A stretch of 43,133 nucleotides of DNA, taken from the NCBI GenBank assembly GCA_021805545.1, contig JAJZFB010000018.1, forward strand, positions 1 to 43,133, read 5' to 3'. A program made the position numbers and the translations under genes. Below the pieces are notes generated by a model. That model was not told the origin of the DNA. It did no database searches and saw nothing but the letters and a program-made list of their open reading frames with translations. Positions 25,952 through 34,355 of the stretch are shown in pieces. How positions within the stretch are numbered: position 1 is the stretch's first letter; the number at the start of each line of letters is the position of its first letter. The stretch is from Pseudomonadota bacterium (GTDB taxonomy: Bacteria; Pseudomonadota; Alphaproteobacteria; Acetobacterales; Acetobacteraceae).

Positions 25952-26610
25952 CGCCGCCGCATCCCGTTCAACAGCAGCCCCACGGCAAAGCGTATGCGCG
26001 CCTCCATCTCCGCCTCGTCCAGCACATTGCCGGAAACAATAATGCGCGCCGGGCCGCTGACAACCAGGCTCAGGAAAGCCACGGCGGCGCGCTGCGGCTC
26101 GGCCACATCAATCTCACCCGTGGCATTGAAGCGCTCGAACAGCCGGCTCAGCACATCAATCACGGGACCGGCGCCCTGCTCGAATGATTCGTTGAACAAC
26201 GCGGGAAAGCGGAAGGATTGCGCGCCCAATATACGCTGCAGCTTGGTGGCCACGGGCGTGCTTATATTGGCGATACGCTGCCGCCCAATCGCCACCAGCG
26301 TCTCTTCCAGATCATCCGTCACCAGCGCCTCAATGGCTTCCCGGGGCAATGTGTAAAGCTCTATGGCGCGCCGCACGGCGGCTTTGAACAAAGCCGCCTT
26401 ATCTTCGTAATAGGCATAGACCGTGCGTTTGGACATGCCCACGCAGGTGGCAATCTCCTCCATGGTGGCCTGCTCAAACCCGCGTTCCAGAAAAACATCC
26501 AGCGCCACGGCAAGCAGCTCCTCGTGGCGCTGCGCCTGCTGCGCGCGCGTGGGGCGCCCGGCCCGCACCGCGGAAATTTTCGCGTCCTGCTGAATTCTCT
26601 TGCCCTCCAC
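25948..26610 (-). CDS. TetR-family transcriptional regulator
   Basis: A regulator of about 220 residues. Its N-terminal helix-turn-helix runs LAVALDVFLERGFEQATMEE and then CVGMSKRTVYAYYEDKAAL, followed by a TetR C-terminal helical domain. The frame is open to an ATG at 26727, but the first 39 codons would cover the promoter of the divergent LuxE-like gene. GTG at 26610 with GGGG upstream is therefore preferred. It probably regulates the LuxE/LuxC operon (inference). Confidence 0.85.
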   Translation of the reverse strand: MEGKRIQQDAKISAVRAGRPTRAQQAQRHEELLAVALDVFLERGFEQATMEEIATCVGMSKRTVYAYYEDKAALFKAAVRRAIELYTLPREAIEALVTDDLEETLVAIGRQRIANISTPVATKLQRILGAQSFRFPALFNESFEQGAGPVIDVLSRLFERFNATGEIDVAEPQRAAVAFLSLVVSGPARIIVSGNVLDEAEMEARIRFAVGLLLNGMRRR

Positions 26611-26660
26611 CCTTGTACCCCATATAATGAAACGGTCCAGTACCGCCGAGGCGGACACTG
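26600..26660 (+). promoter_or_regulatory. Promoter and operator of LuxE/LuxC-like operon
   Basis: TTGCCC (26600-26605) and TATAAT (26623-26628) are spaced by 17 bp, a good sigma-70-type pair reading rightward. Ten bases downstream is the nested dyad CAGT-A-CCGCC-GA-GGCGG-AC-ACTG (26638-26660). Its position would let the divergent TetR block transcription. This leaves a leader of roughly 130 bases before the LuxE-like ATG. Confidence 0.55.
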
Positions 26661-26768
26661 TTCCGGGAAGCAACCAGCCAGCCAAGCCTGAAAACGGCAG
26701 GGTTAACACGCGGTCACTCTCCGCCATTCAAGTAAATGACCCTAGCCCGGTCGAGAAGGAGAATTTTC

Positions 26769-28118
26769 ATGGGAAACGCAGCCGACCGCCTCACCCGCCT
26801 CGTACAAGACGAGAATCGCTACGATATTCCGCACGAAGAGGTGCGCGCCGCCCAGATCGAGGCCATGAATGAGCGCTTCCAGGAGCGCCGCGAGGCCATA
26901 AAGCTGGTCGGCCACCGCGCGAAAGAGGCCAACCTGACCGAAGTGCGCAGCTTCGAGGACATGGTGCAGCTCCTGCTCCCGCACACCGCCTATAAGAGCT
27001 ACCCGGAATCCTTCCTGGTGGGCGAAAAATGGGACCGGCTGGGCAAATGGCTGGACACGGTTGCCACCTACCGCGTGCCGCCGCAAGATCCCGCCACCAT
27101 CAACGGCATCGATGACTGGATCGCCAAGCTGGAACAGAGCGGCCATTACGTCTCCTGCTCCAGCGGCACCACCGGCAAATCCGCCATGCTCGTGGCCTCC
27201 AGGCAGGACATGGAATGGTGCAAGAAAGAAGCCGTTGCGGCCTATAGCTGGGGCTCTGGCGTAAAACCCAATAAAGACCGCCAGATGTTCGGCATGGCCC
27301 CCGTCGCCAAGGTGGCGCGTAACGATGCCACGGGCGAGGCCTATACCGAAGCCCTGCAGGACCCCAGCGCGGAGCGCTTCGCCTACCCCGTGCCTGCCAT
27401 TACCGTGGGCGGGCTTACCTCCATGGTGGTACTGCGCAAGGCCATCGCCGAGGGTACCGCAAAACCCGAGGACATAGCCAGATACGAGCAAATGTCCGCC
27501 GAGCGCCAGAAAGCCATCGACGCGGCCGTCGGCATCACCGCCCAGGCGGTGGTCGAGGCCCGGGACAAAAAGCTGCACGTCTCCGGCCTGTGGTCCGGCC
27601 TGTACGCCGTGGCCAAGGCGGTGCGCGACATGGGCTACAGCGCCAAGGACTTCAACCCGGATAACTCTATTTACGTGGGCGGCGGGCTGAAGCGCGCCAA
27701 ACTGCCGGATGATTACCGCGAATTTGTGTACGAAACCTTCAACATCCAGCCCGAGCGCAACTACCAGAACTACTCGATGCAGGAGATGCACACCGGCATG
27801 CCGCGCTGCCAGAAGGGCGGGCGCTACCATCTGCCGGCCTGGCTGGTGCCGCTGGTGCTCAACAAAGACGGCACCGCGCTGCTGCCCATCACCAAGGGCG
27901 AATATGAAGGCCGCGCCGCCTTCTTCGATCTCTCGCTCGATGGCCGCTGGGGCGGCGTGATCTCCGGTGACAAAATCTCCATCGATTTCAGCCCCTGCGC
28001 CTGCGGCGCGCGCGGCCCGTCAATCCGCGATAATGTGGTGCGCTATGCCGACCTTGAAGGCGACGACAAGATTGGCTGCGCCGGCACGGTGGATGCTTAT
28101 GTGCGAGGTGTGGCATGA
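26769..28118 (+). CDS. LuxE-like acyl-protein synthetase / PaaK-type adenylate-forming enzyme
   Basis: A 449-residue member of the LuxE family. The phosphate-binding loop SCSSGTTGKSAM lies near residues 127-138, and YQNYSMQEMHTG near 340 corresponds to the adenylate-binding motif. In luminous bacteria LuxE activates a fatty acid with ATP and passes it to the LuxC reductase. Here the acyl substrate is unknown. ATG at 26769 follows AAGGAGA. The stop overlaps the LuxC-like ATG as ATGA, the tight coupling expected for a complex. The protein is longer than classical LuxE (~370 residues). Confidence 0.87.
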   Translation: MGNAADRLTRLVQDENRYDIPHEEVRAAQIEAMNERFQERREAIKLVGHRAKEANLTEVRSFEDMVQLLLPHTAYKSYPESFLVGEKWDRLGKWLDTVATYRVPPQDPATINGIDDWIAKLEQSGHYVSCSSGTTGKSAMLVASRQDMEWCKKEAVAAYSWGSGVKPNKDRQMFGMAPVAKVARNDATGEAYTEALQDPSAERFAYPVPAITVGGLTSMVVLRKAIAEGTAKPEDIARYEQMSAERQKAIDAAVGITAQAVVEARDKKLHVSGLWSGLYAVAKAVRDMGYSAKDFNPDNSIYVGGGLKRAKLPDDYREFVYETFNIQPERNYQNYSMQEMHTGMPRCQKGGRYHLPAWLVPLVLNKDGTALLPITKGEYEGRAAFFDLSLDGRWGGVISGDKISIDFSPCACGARGPSIRDNVVRYADLEGDDKIGCAGTVDAYVRGVA

Positions 28119-29533
28119 ACGCCATTACAGATACCAAACAAGGGGGCGTGATCTCCGCGCCCTTCTTCGCCCGCGGCAAGGTTATCGAAGGCAGCGATTC
28201 GCAGCACCGCTCGCGCGATCTCGGCGTGGATTTCGTAACCCCGAAAATCAACCTGAACGAGGTGGTGCACCCGCGTACCGAAGTGCCGCCTCTGCTCAAC
28301 GTACCCGTCGCGGAGATCATCGATTTCCTCGTCGAGACCGGGCAGAAAATGCTGGCTTCGGACAATCCCTATATGCAGGAATGTTTCGACCGCATGGCCT
28401 CCACCCATATCCTGCCGCGCAGCGTGGTGGAGACCACGGCGAAACATGCCGTGGCTTACCTGAACAAAAACATCCTGATGGCCGAGCTGGAGCAGAACTT
28501 CCCCGACCCGAAGGCGCTGGATGGGTGGATCCCGAAACAGGATTTCACCGGCCGCAAGAGCTTCGTGCGCGCCTTCGCGCCGCGCCTCATCCACGTTCTG
28601 CCCGGCAATTCTCCTGGCGTGGCCGTTAAATCCGTCGCGCAGGGCGCGATGGTAAAGGGCGTCAACCTGTTCAAAATGTCCTCCGCCGACCCGTTCACCA
28701 TGGTCGCCATTCTGCGCACCATGACACTGGTGGACCCAGAGCATCCCATCGTTAAATCCATGTCCGCCGTGTATTGGCGCGGGGGCGACACCGCGACCGA
28801 GCAAGTGCTCTACCGGCCGCAATATTTCGACAAGATCGTGGCCTGGGGCGGCGGCGATGCCATCAACAATGTCATCAAATATCTCGGCCCGGGCTTCCAG
28901 CTCATCTCTTTCGACCCCAAAACCTCCATCTCCATGGTCGGGCGCGAAGCCTTCGAATCCGAAGAAACACTGGCCCTGGCGGCCGATCTGGCATCGGCGG
29001 ATGTGATGACGCTGAACCAGGAAGCCTGCGTGGCCAGCCGCTTCCAATTCGTGGAAGGCACACAAGAGCAAGTAGACCGCTTCTGCGCCGCCCTGCACAA
29101 GCGCATTGCCGAACGCGCCGCCGCCTCGGGCGATATCCGCAAGCTGGACATGGATTTGCGCGAGCAGATCGAGACCATGATGATGATGGATGATGAATAC
29201 GGCGTCTGGGGCAAACCAGACGGCAGGGGCATCGTCATCCGCTCGGAAGAGCCGGTGGATTTCCACCCCATCAACAAAACGGCCAATGTGGTGCGGGTAG
29301 ATTCGCTGGACGATGCGGTGAAATACATCAACGTCGCCACACAGACCGTGGGCTTTTACCCGTTCCACCGCATGCCCGATTACCGCGACCGCCTGGCCAG
29401 CGGCGGCGCGCAGCGCATCGTGCATCTGGGCGAAGCCGGGCCCAGCACCATCGGCAACCCGCATGACGCCATGTACCCCATGCACCGCTTCGTGCATTGG
29501 ATGGCCCATGAGGACGGGAAAATCCCGGGTTAA
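28115..29533 (+). CDS. LuxC-like acyl-CoA/acyl-protein reductase
   Basis: A 472-residue aldehyde-dehydrogenase-superfamily protein of the LuxC type. NSPGVAVKSVAQGAMVKGVN and the following FKMSSADPFT form the cofactor region. Cys305 in LNQEACVASR matches the LuxC acyl-cysteine. The family reduces an activated acyl group to an aldehyde with NADPH. No luxA, luxB or luxD of the classical type is present, so light emission is not implied. A hairpin follows at 29541. Confidence 0.9.
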   Translation: MNAITDTKQGGVISAPFFARGKVIEGSDSQHRSRDLGVDFVTPKINLNEVVHPRTEVPPLLNVPVAEIIDFLVETGQKMLASDNPYMQECFDRMASTHILPRSVVETTAKHAVAYLNKNILMAELEQNFPDPKALDGWIPKQDFTGRKSFVRAFAPRLIHVLPGNSPGVAVKSVAQGAMVKGVNLFKMSSADPFTMVAILRTMTLVDPEHPIVKSMSAVYWRGGDTATEQVLYRPQYFDKIVAWGGGDAINNVIKYLGPGFQLISFDPKTSISMVGREAFESEETLALAADLASADVMTLNQEACVASRFQFVEGTQEQVDRFCAALHKRIAERAAASGDIRKLDMDLREQIETMMMMDDEYGVWGKPDGRGIVIRSEEPVDFHPINKTANVVRVDSLDDAVKYINVATQTVGFYPFHRMPDYRDRLASGGAQRIVHLGEAGPSTIGNPHDAMYPMHRFVHWMAHEDGKIPG

Positions 29534-29540
29534 ACCATAC

Positions 29541-29569
29541 GGGGAGCGCGCGAATTTCACGCGCTCCCC
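29541..29569 (+). terminator. GC-rich hairpin after LuxC-like gene
   Basis: GGGGAGCGCG and CGCGCTCCCC form a perfect 10-bp stem with a 9-base loop, 8 bp after the stop. There is no T-run, so it may be a weak terminator or an mRNA-stabilising hairpin that lowers expression of the dioxygenase gene downstream. Confidence 0.5.
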
Positions 29570-29636
29570 GCCACAAGGGCCTAGCAGCCTTCTCCTGTCT
29601 TCGTTAAATGACATGAAAAATCCGTAGGAGACGCAC

Positions 29637-30449
29637 ATGGCCTTCATCACCAGCAATCTTTCCCCCCGCATCGGCACTCGTATCGAGACGGACCACGCCA
29701 CGCTGCTGAGCGGCGAAAAATCCGCCGGGATACGCGAGCTTCTGGAACTGCGCGGCGTTCTCATCTTCCCCGTCATAAACTTCACGGATGAAGAGCAGAT
29801 GCAATTCTCGCGCACCCTCGGCGCGCTGGTGGACCAGGGTGAAAAGGGCCTCTACAAAGTCACGCTGGATGCCAAGATAACGCCCACGGCGGAATATTTG
29901 CGCGGCACGGTGCTCTGGCATTTCGACGGCTTCAGCGACGACGTGCCGGCCCGCGCCTCAATCCTTACCGCGCGCAAAACCTCGCCCATTGGCGGGCAGA
30001 CGGAATTTGCCAACACCTACGCCGCCTACGACGACCTGCCGGAAGAGCGAAAGCAGGCCCTAAGCAAATTGCGCGTGGTGCACACCATGGCCGCCACGCA
30101 GCGCGACGTATTCCACAACGCCCCGGCGGAAATGCAGCAACGCTGGGCCAGTTTTCCGCCCAAAGTACAGCCTCTGGTCTGGACGCACCGTTCCGGCCGC
30201 AAATCGCTCCTGCTCGGCTCCAGCGCCGATTGGATAGAAGGCATGGACAAAGCCGAAGGCCGCGCCCTGCTGGATGAATTACTGGCCTGGACCACACAGC
30301 CCAAATTCGTCTACCGCCATGAATGGCAGGTGGGCGACATGGTCATCTGGGATAATTGCGGCACAATGCACCGTGTGGAAGCCTACCCCAGCGATAGCGG
30401 CCGCATGATGCACCGCACCACCCTGGTTGGCGAAGAGCCCATCGCCTGA
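29637..30449 (+). CDS. TauD/TfdA-type Fe(II)/2-oxoglutarate dioxygenase
   Basis: A 270-residue dioxygenase. The iron facial triad is His95 and Asp97 in WHFDG with His245 in MHRVEAYP; an arginine for 2-oxoglutarate follows in HRTTLVGE. It hydroxylates or oxidatively cleaves a substrate with O2 and 2-oxoglutarate, giving succinate and CO2. ATG follows GGAG. It lies 103 bp after the LuxC-like gene in the same direction, so it is likely part of that module but separated by a hairpin. Confidence 0.9.
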   Translation: MAFITSNLSPRIGTRIETDHATLLSGEKSAGIRELLELRGVLIFPVINFTDEEQMQFSRTLGALVDQGEKGLYKVTLDAKITPTAEYLRGTVLWHFDGFSDDVPARASILTARKTSPIGGQTEFANTYAAYDDLPEERKQALSKLRVVHTMAATQRDVFHNAPAEMQQRWASFPPKVQPLVWTHRSGRKSLLLGSSADWIEGMDKAEGRALLDELLAWTTQPKFVYRHEWQVGDMVIWDNCGTMHRVEAYPSDSGRMMHRTTLVGEEPIA

Positions 30450-30486
30450 GAAAACGCGGTGCTGCCACCTGCGGCACCGTATTTTC
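30450..30486. terminator. Bidirectional terminator between TauD and SDR genes
   Basis: A long hairpin fills the whole 37-bp gap between convergent genes. Outer arms GAAAA and TTTTC enclose CGGTGCTGC and GCGGCACCG, with a 5-base loop and a few mismatches. A-run and T-run flanks on both sides suit termination in both directions. Confidence 0.75.
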
Positions 30487-31362
30487 TTAAACCCCTAATT
30501 TGGCGAGAATCGCCTCGCTCTCCTCCCATAACCTCTGCGCCGCCGTATCGTCCAGCGCCTGCGGTGCCGGGGTTTCCTCGCGCATATCGTAAAAATAGCG
30601 CCCAGCCTTGCGTCCGGCCTCCTCGCTTTCCGCCATCCACACCAGCGTGCGCGCCGGCTCATCGGGCTGGGCTGTTTGCGCATTCGCCATGTAGCTTTGC
30701 ATTGCCGCATCGCCATGGCTGGCAAAATTGCTGGCAATCCGGCCCGGATGCATGCTCTGCGCAACAACGCCATCCGCCGCCGCCCGGCGCGCCAGCGCGC
30801 GGGTAAATAGAATATTGGCCAGCTTGGCCTGGCAATAGGCACCGCCCGTGCTGAAATTGCCGAGCATGTTCAGGTCGTCCCAATTCATGCCCGGGCAAGC
30901 CATATGGCCAGAGGAGGAAACGGCAATCACCCGCACGCTGCCCGCTTGCCGCACCGCCGCCGTGCGTTTCAGCAACGGCATCAGCTCGCGCGTCAGCAAA
31001 AACGGCGCCATATGGTTCGCCGCGAACATCGCCTCCAGCTTTTCGCTGGTCATATAAAGTTTGTCGCGCACACCACCGGCATTGTTAATCAGCACATCCA
31101 GCCGGTCCGTGGCCTGTGCAATCTCTGCCGCCACGCGCTTCACATCCCGCATCTCGGTAAAATCGCCGCGCAGGAACCTCACGCTGGCCTCAGGCGCGGC
31201 AGCGGCGCGTATCTCCGCCTCAGCGGCCTGGCTGCGCGCCGCATCGCGCCCAATGCCAATCACGTTCCAACCAGAAGCAGCCAGCATGCGCGCCGTAGCT
31301 TTGCCAATACCCGCGCTGGCGCCGGTAACAACAACCACCCGGCCTTGCGTGTCCATGCTCAT
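30487..31362 (-). CDS. SDR-family oxidoreductase (retinol-dehydrogenase-like)
   Basis: A 291-residue short-chain dehydrogenase. It has GASAGIGKA near residues 15-23, NNAGG, a serine in AVSSSGHM and the catalytic YCQAK. The long form with a C-terminal extension resembles the retinol dehydrogenase/WWOX-like SDR group that acts on lipophilic alcohols. ATG at 31362 has GGGAG upstream. It is a single gene converging on the dioxygenase, with a repeat element upstream. Confidence 0.9.
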   Translation of the reverse strand: MSMDTQGRVVVVTGASAGIGKATARMLAASGWNVIGIGRDAARSQAAEAEIRAAAAPEASVRFLRGDFTEMRDVKRVAAEIAQATDRLDVLINNAGGVRDKLYMTSEKLEAMFAANHMAPFLLTRELMPLLKRTAAVRQAGSVRVIAVSSSGHMACPGMNWDDLNMLGNFSTGGAYCQAKLANILFTRALARRAAADGVVAQSMHPGRIASNFASHGDAAMQSYMANAQTAQPDEPARTLVWMAESEEAGRKAGRYFYDMREETPAPQALDDTAAQRLWEESEAILAKLGV

Positions 31363-31468
31363 CCCTGCTCTCCCAACCGTGCCGCCGGAAATCTGGCGGT
31401 ACTATCGCGTACCATATTGCAGCGCAGGTTGAAATGGGCGGCGCTCATACAGCGCCGCCCGCCACCGC

Positions 31469-31574
31469 CTAGAGCAATATCCGATCAGCTTGAATCGAAG
31501 ATTTAAGCTGATCGGATGAAATTGCTCGCCCAAGCAAATTTAGCGCGTTTCCGATTGATCGGAAAATGCTCTAG
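31469..31574. repeat. 106-bp CTAG-bounded palindromic element, copy 1
   Basis: The element begins and ends with CTAG. It contains two hairpins: CCGATCAGCTT with AAGCTGATCGG (extended by AATC/GATT), and TTTCCGAT with ATCGGAAA. An inverted copy at 41789-41894 differs at one base of 106. It is too short to code for a transposase, so it looks like a MITE or REP-type non-autonomous element. Its terminal CTAG supplies the TAG stop of the VOC gene beside it. Confidence 0.85.
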
Positions 31575-31951
31575 TCTGGCGGGCCGAAACGGAAGGCAAC
31601 AAGTTTATTGCCATCCAGGTCGCGGAAATAGGCACCGTAAAACCCGTTCGGGTCGTTGCCACGCACCCCAGGCGCGCCTTCGCATGTGCCGCCCATTTCC
31701 AGCGCCTTGGCATAAACCGCATCCACCATGGCGCGGCTCTGCATGGCCATGGTCACCTGCGTGCCATTGCCAGAACTGGCGGCGCCTTCAAATGGCTTGC
31801 CAATCAAAAACATTCCGCCCTCGGCGCCTTTATACGCCACCACATCTGGCCGCTCAAACACGCGCTGCGCCCCGGCGATTTTGGCGATTTCATCATAAAA
31901 TACCTTGGCTTTTTCAATATCATTCGTGCCGTAGCGCGCACCGTTCAGCAT
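31571..31951 (-). CDS. VOC-family (glyoxalase/bleomycin-resistance-like) protein
   Basis: A 126-residue single-domain VOC protein, usual length. The start MLNGARYGTNDIEKAKVFYD and the end GAYFRDLDGNKLVAFRF are typical of small glyoxalase-like proteins. Function unknown. Its TAG stop is formed by the end of the adjacent 106-bp repeat, so the last residue or two may have changed on insertion. It lies alone, 57 bp upstream of the TIM-barrel gene's stop and in the same direction. Confidence 0.83.
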   Translation of the reverse strand: MLNGARYGTNDIEKAKVFYDEIAKIAGAQRVFERPDVVAYKGAEGGMFLIGKPFEGAASSGNGTQVTMAMQSRAMVDAVYAKALEMGGTCEGAPGVRGNDPNGFYGAYFRDLDGNKLVAFRFGPPD

Positions 31952-32007
31952 GGCTTCCTCACTTTGTTAAACATAAAAAAACAGGCGGATGCCGCCCTGG
32001 GCACAGA

Positions 32008-32811
32008 TTAAAACAGCGCCTTCGCCACGGCAACCGCGGGGGCCAGCCTTGTGCGCGGGTCAATACCCGCCTGCGCCTGTGCCAGCATTGGTATTTCCAG
32101 CCCTATGGGCACATCCGCCGGTAGCGCCGCCACAAACGCCGCCAACGGTAACACACCCTGGCCCGGCGGGCGGCGGTTGAACATCGCCTCGCGCATGTAA
32201 TCCGGCTCCTCGGCGGGCATCGGCACATCGCAAAGCTGGGCGTAGCAGATCACGCCTGGCGGCAGCGCCCGCAGCGCTTCCACCGTGCCGCCGGAGCGGA
32301 AAAAATGCATGGAATCCAGCAATAATCCAAAATTTGGCCGGTTTACATGGCGCACCACGTTAAGCGCCGCCGCCAGCGAATCTACCGCGCTGCCAGGCAC
32401 CAGCTCCAGGCTCGCCTTCATCCCGCGCGCGGCCGCCAATTCCGCCAATATGGCGCATTGGTCCCGCACCCGCCCCGTATCAGGCTCCAAGGCGCTGGCC
32501 CCGGCGCATAACACGCCCAGCCCGGCCATAATATCCATATCCGCCGCGCGCGCCGCCATGTCCGCTTCCGGCCGGATGGTGAAGCCCTCGCCCAGAGAGA
32601 TGGCAACGCCCCGCTCCCGCAGCACCTCCTTCAGCCGCCGCCGCAACGCCGCATCGTCACGCAACGACCAGCTTGTATAGCCATGCGGATTGAATGGCAG
32701 TTGCGTCAGCCCTGAAGAGATATAGGCGCAGCCCAAATCCGCCGCGAGTTCAACATGCTCAACAGGGTTCATGCCGAACACGCTGAGCAGTTCAATCCCC
32801 AGCCGGTTCAT
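32008..32811 (-). CDS. Sugar-phosphate isomerase/epimerase-like TIM-barrel protein, copy 2
   Basis: A 267-residue xylose-isomerase-like barrel with SLELVPGSAVDS, FGLLLDSMHFF, YAQLCDVP and IGLEIPMLAQ segments carrying the probable metal ligands. It belongs to the same broad family as the protein at 23186, though similarity is low. ATG at 32811 follows GGAGG; a longer frame to 32997 only shadows the MDR gene. It starts 2 bp after the MDR stop, so the two are cotranscribed. Confidence 0.8.
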   Translation of the reverse strand: MNRLGIELLSVFGMNPVEHVELAADLGCAYISSGLTQLPFNPHGYTSWSLRDDAALRRRLKEVLRERGVAISLGEGFTIRPEADMAARAADMDIMAGLGVLCAGASALEPDTGRVRDQCAILAELAAARGMKASLELVPGSAVDSLAAALNVVRHVNRPNFGLLLDSMHFFRSGGTVEALRALPPGVICYAQLCDVPMPAEEPDYMREAMFNRRPPGQGVLPLAAFVAALPADVPIGLEIPMLAQAQAGIDPRTRLAPAVAVAKALF

Positions 32812-32812
32812 T

Positions 32813-33850
32813 CTAAAGCCTCCCCGGGTCCACCACCGTGCGCACCGGCGCCAGCGGGCCAGACATTTGCGCCATCGCCGCCGCCACGCCGCCCAGCCCC
32901 ACCGGCGCATCGCCCAGCCAGGCGCGCACATCCACGCGCCCATCGGCAATGGCGCGCAGGGCCAGCTCCATGTCCTGCTTCTCCTCGCCTGCGGCAAAAT
33001 GCACGGTCAGGCGCTTATTCTGCGCGGAAAACACGTAGAAAGGCTCAGGCTCCATGCAATAGCCGCCCATTACAATGCGCGCGCCAAACCCCACGCCGGA
33101 TATAATCTGCTGCATCAGCCCCGGCAGGCCGACACATTCATAAACCAAACTCGCGCGCTTGCCGTTCAGCGCCGGCAGCGCCCCGTAGGGCGAAATCTCG
33201 CGCGGATCGGCAACAATATCCACCCCCATGCGCAGCGCCAAATTCCGGCGTGATTCATGAAAATCCGCCGCCACGATGGGCGCGATGCCCATCAGCTTCA
33301 ACCCCGCAATCACCCCCAGCCCGATGGCACCGCACCCCACCACCAGCGCCACATCGTCCTTGCCCGGCATACCGCGCCGCGCATGTTCCAGCCCCACGGC
33401 CAAAGGCTCGGTCATGGCGGCCAGATCATCCTCCAGCCCATCCGGCACCTCCATCAGCGCGTCCTCGTCCAGCAGCATCAGCTCGCCAAACCCGCCGGGG
33501 CAGTCGTGAGAAAACCCAATCACCGCATGTGCCCCGCCCTGGCGCATCACGGGCACCGAGGTCACCTTGCGCCCCGGCTTAACCGTGCGCGCGCTGCCCG
33601 GCCCGTAATCCAGCACCTCGCCCACATATTCATGCCCGGGCACAAAGGGGCGGCTCATATCCAAACTGGCATAAGCCCCGCCATGCTGGCGTGAAAGATC
33701 AATCACATTCTGCCCGGCATGGAGAAAATGTGCTTCCGACGCGCACATGCCGCAGCGCAGGGAGCGCACCAGCGCCTGCCCCTTGCCCGGCACCGGCTCG
33801 GGCATCTCGCCCACGCAAACACGGCCATTCTGAATATAGGCTGCCTTCAT
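32813..33850 (-). CDS. Zinc-type MDR dehydrogenase lacking the structural zinc site
   Basis: A 345-residue MDR enzyme. The catalytic region keeps LRCGMCASEAHF and PGHEYVGEV, and the Rossmann motif is VVGCGAIGLGVIAG. The four-cysteine structural-zinc lobe is replaced by MRQGGAHAVIGFSHDCPGGF, so only catalytic zinc is expected. The substrate is unknown. ATG at 33850 has GGAGCGGGAG upstream. It sits in a leftward set with SDR and SnoaL-like genes upstream and the TIM-barrel gene downstream. Confidence 0.87.
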   Translation of the reverse strand: MKAAYIQNGRVCVGEMPEPVPGKGQALVRSLRCGMCASEAHFLHAGQNVIDLSRQHGGAYASLDMSRPFVPGHEYVGEVLDYGPGSARTVKPGRKVTSVPVMRQGGAHAVIGFSHDCPGGFGELMLLDEDALMEVPDGLEDDLAAMTEPLAVGLEHARRGMPGKDDVALVVGCGAIGLGVIAGLKLMGIAPIVAADFHESRRNLALRMGVDIVADPREISPYGALPALNGKRASLVYECVGLPGLMQQIISGVGFGARIVMGGYCMEPEPFYVFSAQNKRLTVHFAAGEEKQDMELALRAIADGRVDVRAWLGDAPVGLGGVAAAMAQMSGPLAPVRTVVDPGRL

Positions 33851-33860
33851 CTCCCGCTCC

Positions 33861-34355
33861 TCACCCCAGCACGGCGTAAGATGGGTCGTTACGGTCCCGC
33901 CGTCCCACCTCATGCTCATACATCGCCGTTACGTCACGTATCTCGTCAAAATCGCGTATGGCGATGCGCTTCTCCAGCCCCCAGCGCCCATCGCGGCACG
34001 ACCAGCAATCAACATAGCGCGACCACACCATCATCTGCACCAGCCGCCCCTCGCGCCGCATGCGCAGCGTGGCGGTGCAATAGCTCTCGCTGCCCGCGCG
34101 CGCGCCATCCAGCGTGATGAGAATATTCGTAACCTGATGAGAATGATGCAAAAGCCCCTGATGCGCCTTGCATATCTGGTCAATAACCCCCTTGCCCGGC
34201 CCCTGGTAGTAATCGGCGCCATAATCGGCATAGGCATCATCATGCCAGATGGAATGGCCAAGCGGCACATCCAGCCGGTCCACGGCCCGGCAATAGCGAT
34301 AGATGCAACCGGTAATCGCCTGCCTGTCCGCAAGCGCGCGTAAATCGGCGGTCAC
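33861..34355 (-). CDS. SnoaL-like / NTF2-fold protein, copy 1
   Basis: A 164-residue protein of the nuclear-transport-factor-2-like family. The N-terminal helix RQAITGCIYRYCRAVDRLD and the later beta-strand SRYVDCWSCRDGRWGLEKR give the usual cone fold, with HHSHQVTNILI between. Such proteins include hydratases, isomerases and dehydratases of steroid and polyketide pathways; many have no known activity. ATG overlaps the upstream SDR stop (ATGA) and the stop is 10 bp before the MDR gene. Confidence 0.8.
   Translation of the reverse strand: MTADLRALADRQAITGCIYRYCRAVDRLDVPLGHSIWHDDAYADYGADYYQGPGKGVIDQICKAHQGLLHHSHQVTNILITLDGARAGSESYCTATLRMRREGRLVQMMVWSRYVDCWSCRDGRWGLEKRIAIRDFDEIRDVTAMYEHEVGRRDRNDPSYAVLG

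Noticed and set aside
26611-26727. Extended N-terminus of the TetR gene at 25948
   Set aside because: The extra 39 codons contain no family sequence and cover a good promoter and dyad of the divergent operon.
20884-29533. A genuine bioluminescence (luxCDABE) operon
   Set aside because: The LLM protein belongs to the F420/FMN LLM class rather than LuxA/LuxB, there is a single subunit, and the hydrolase is not LuxD-like.
28097-29815. 572-codon leftward frame opposite the LuxC-like gene
   Set aside because: Its translation is His/Gly/Arg-rich with no domain, and the plus strand carries an intact LuxC-like protein. The same applies to 26742-27830 and 11644-12597 on the minus strand.
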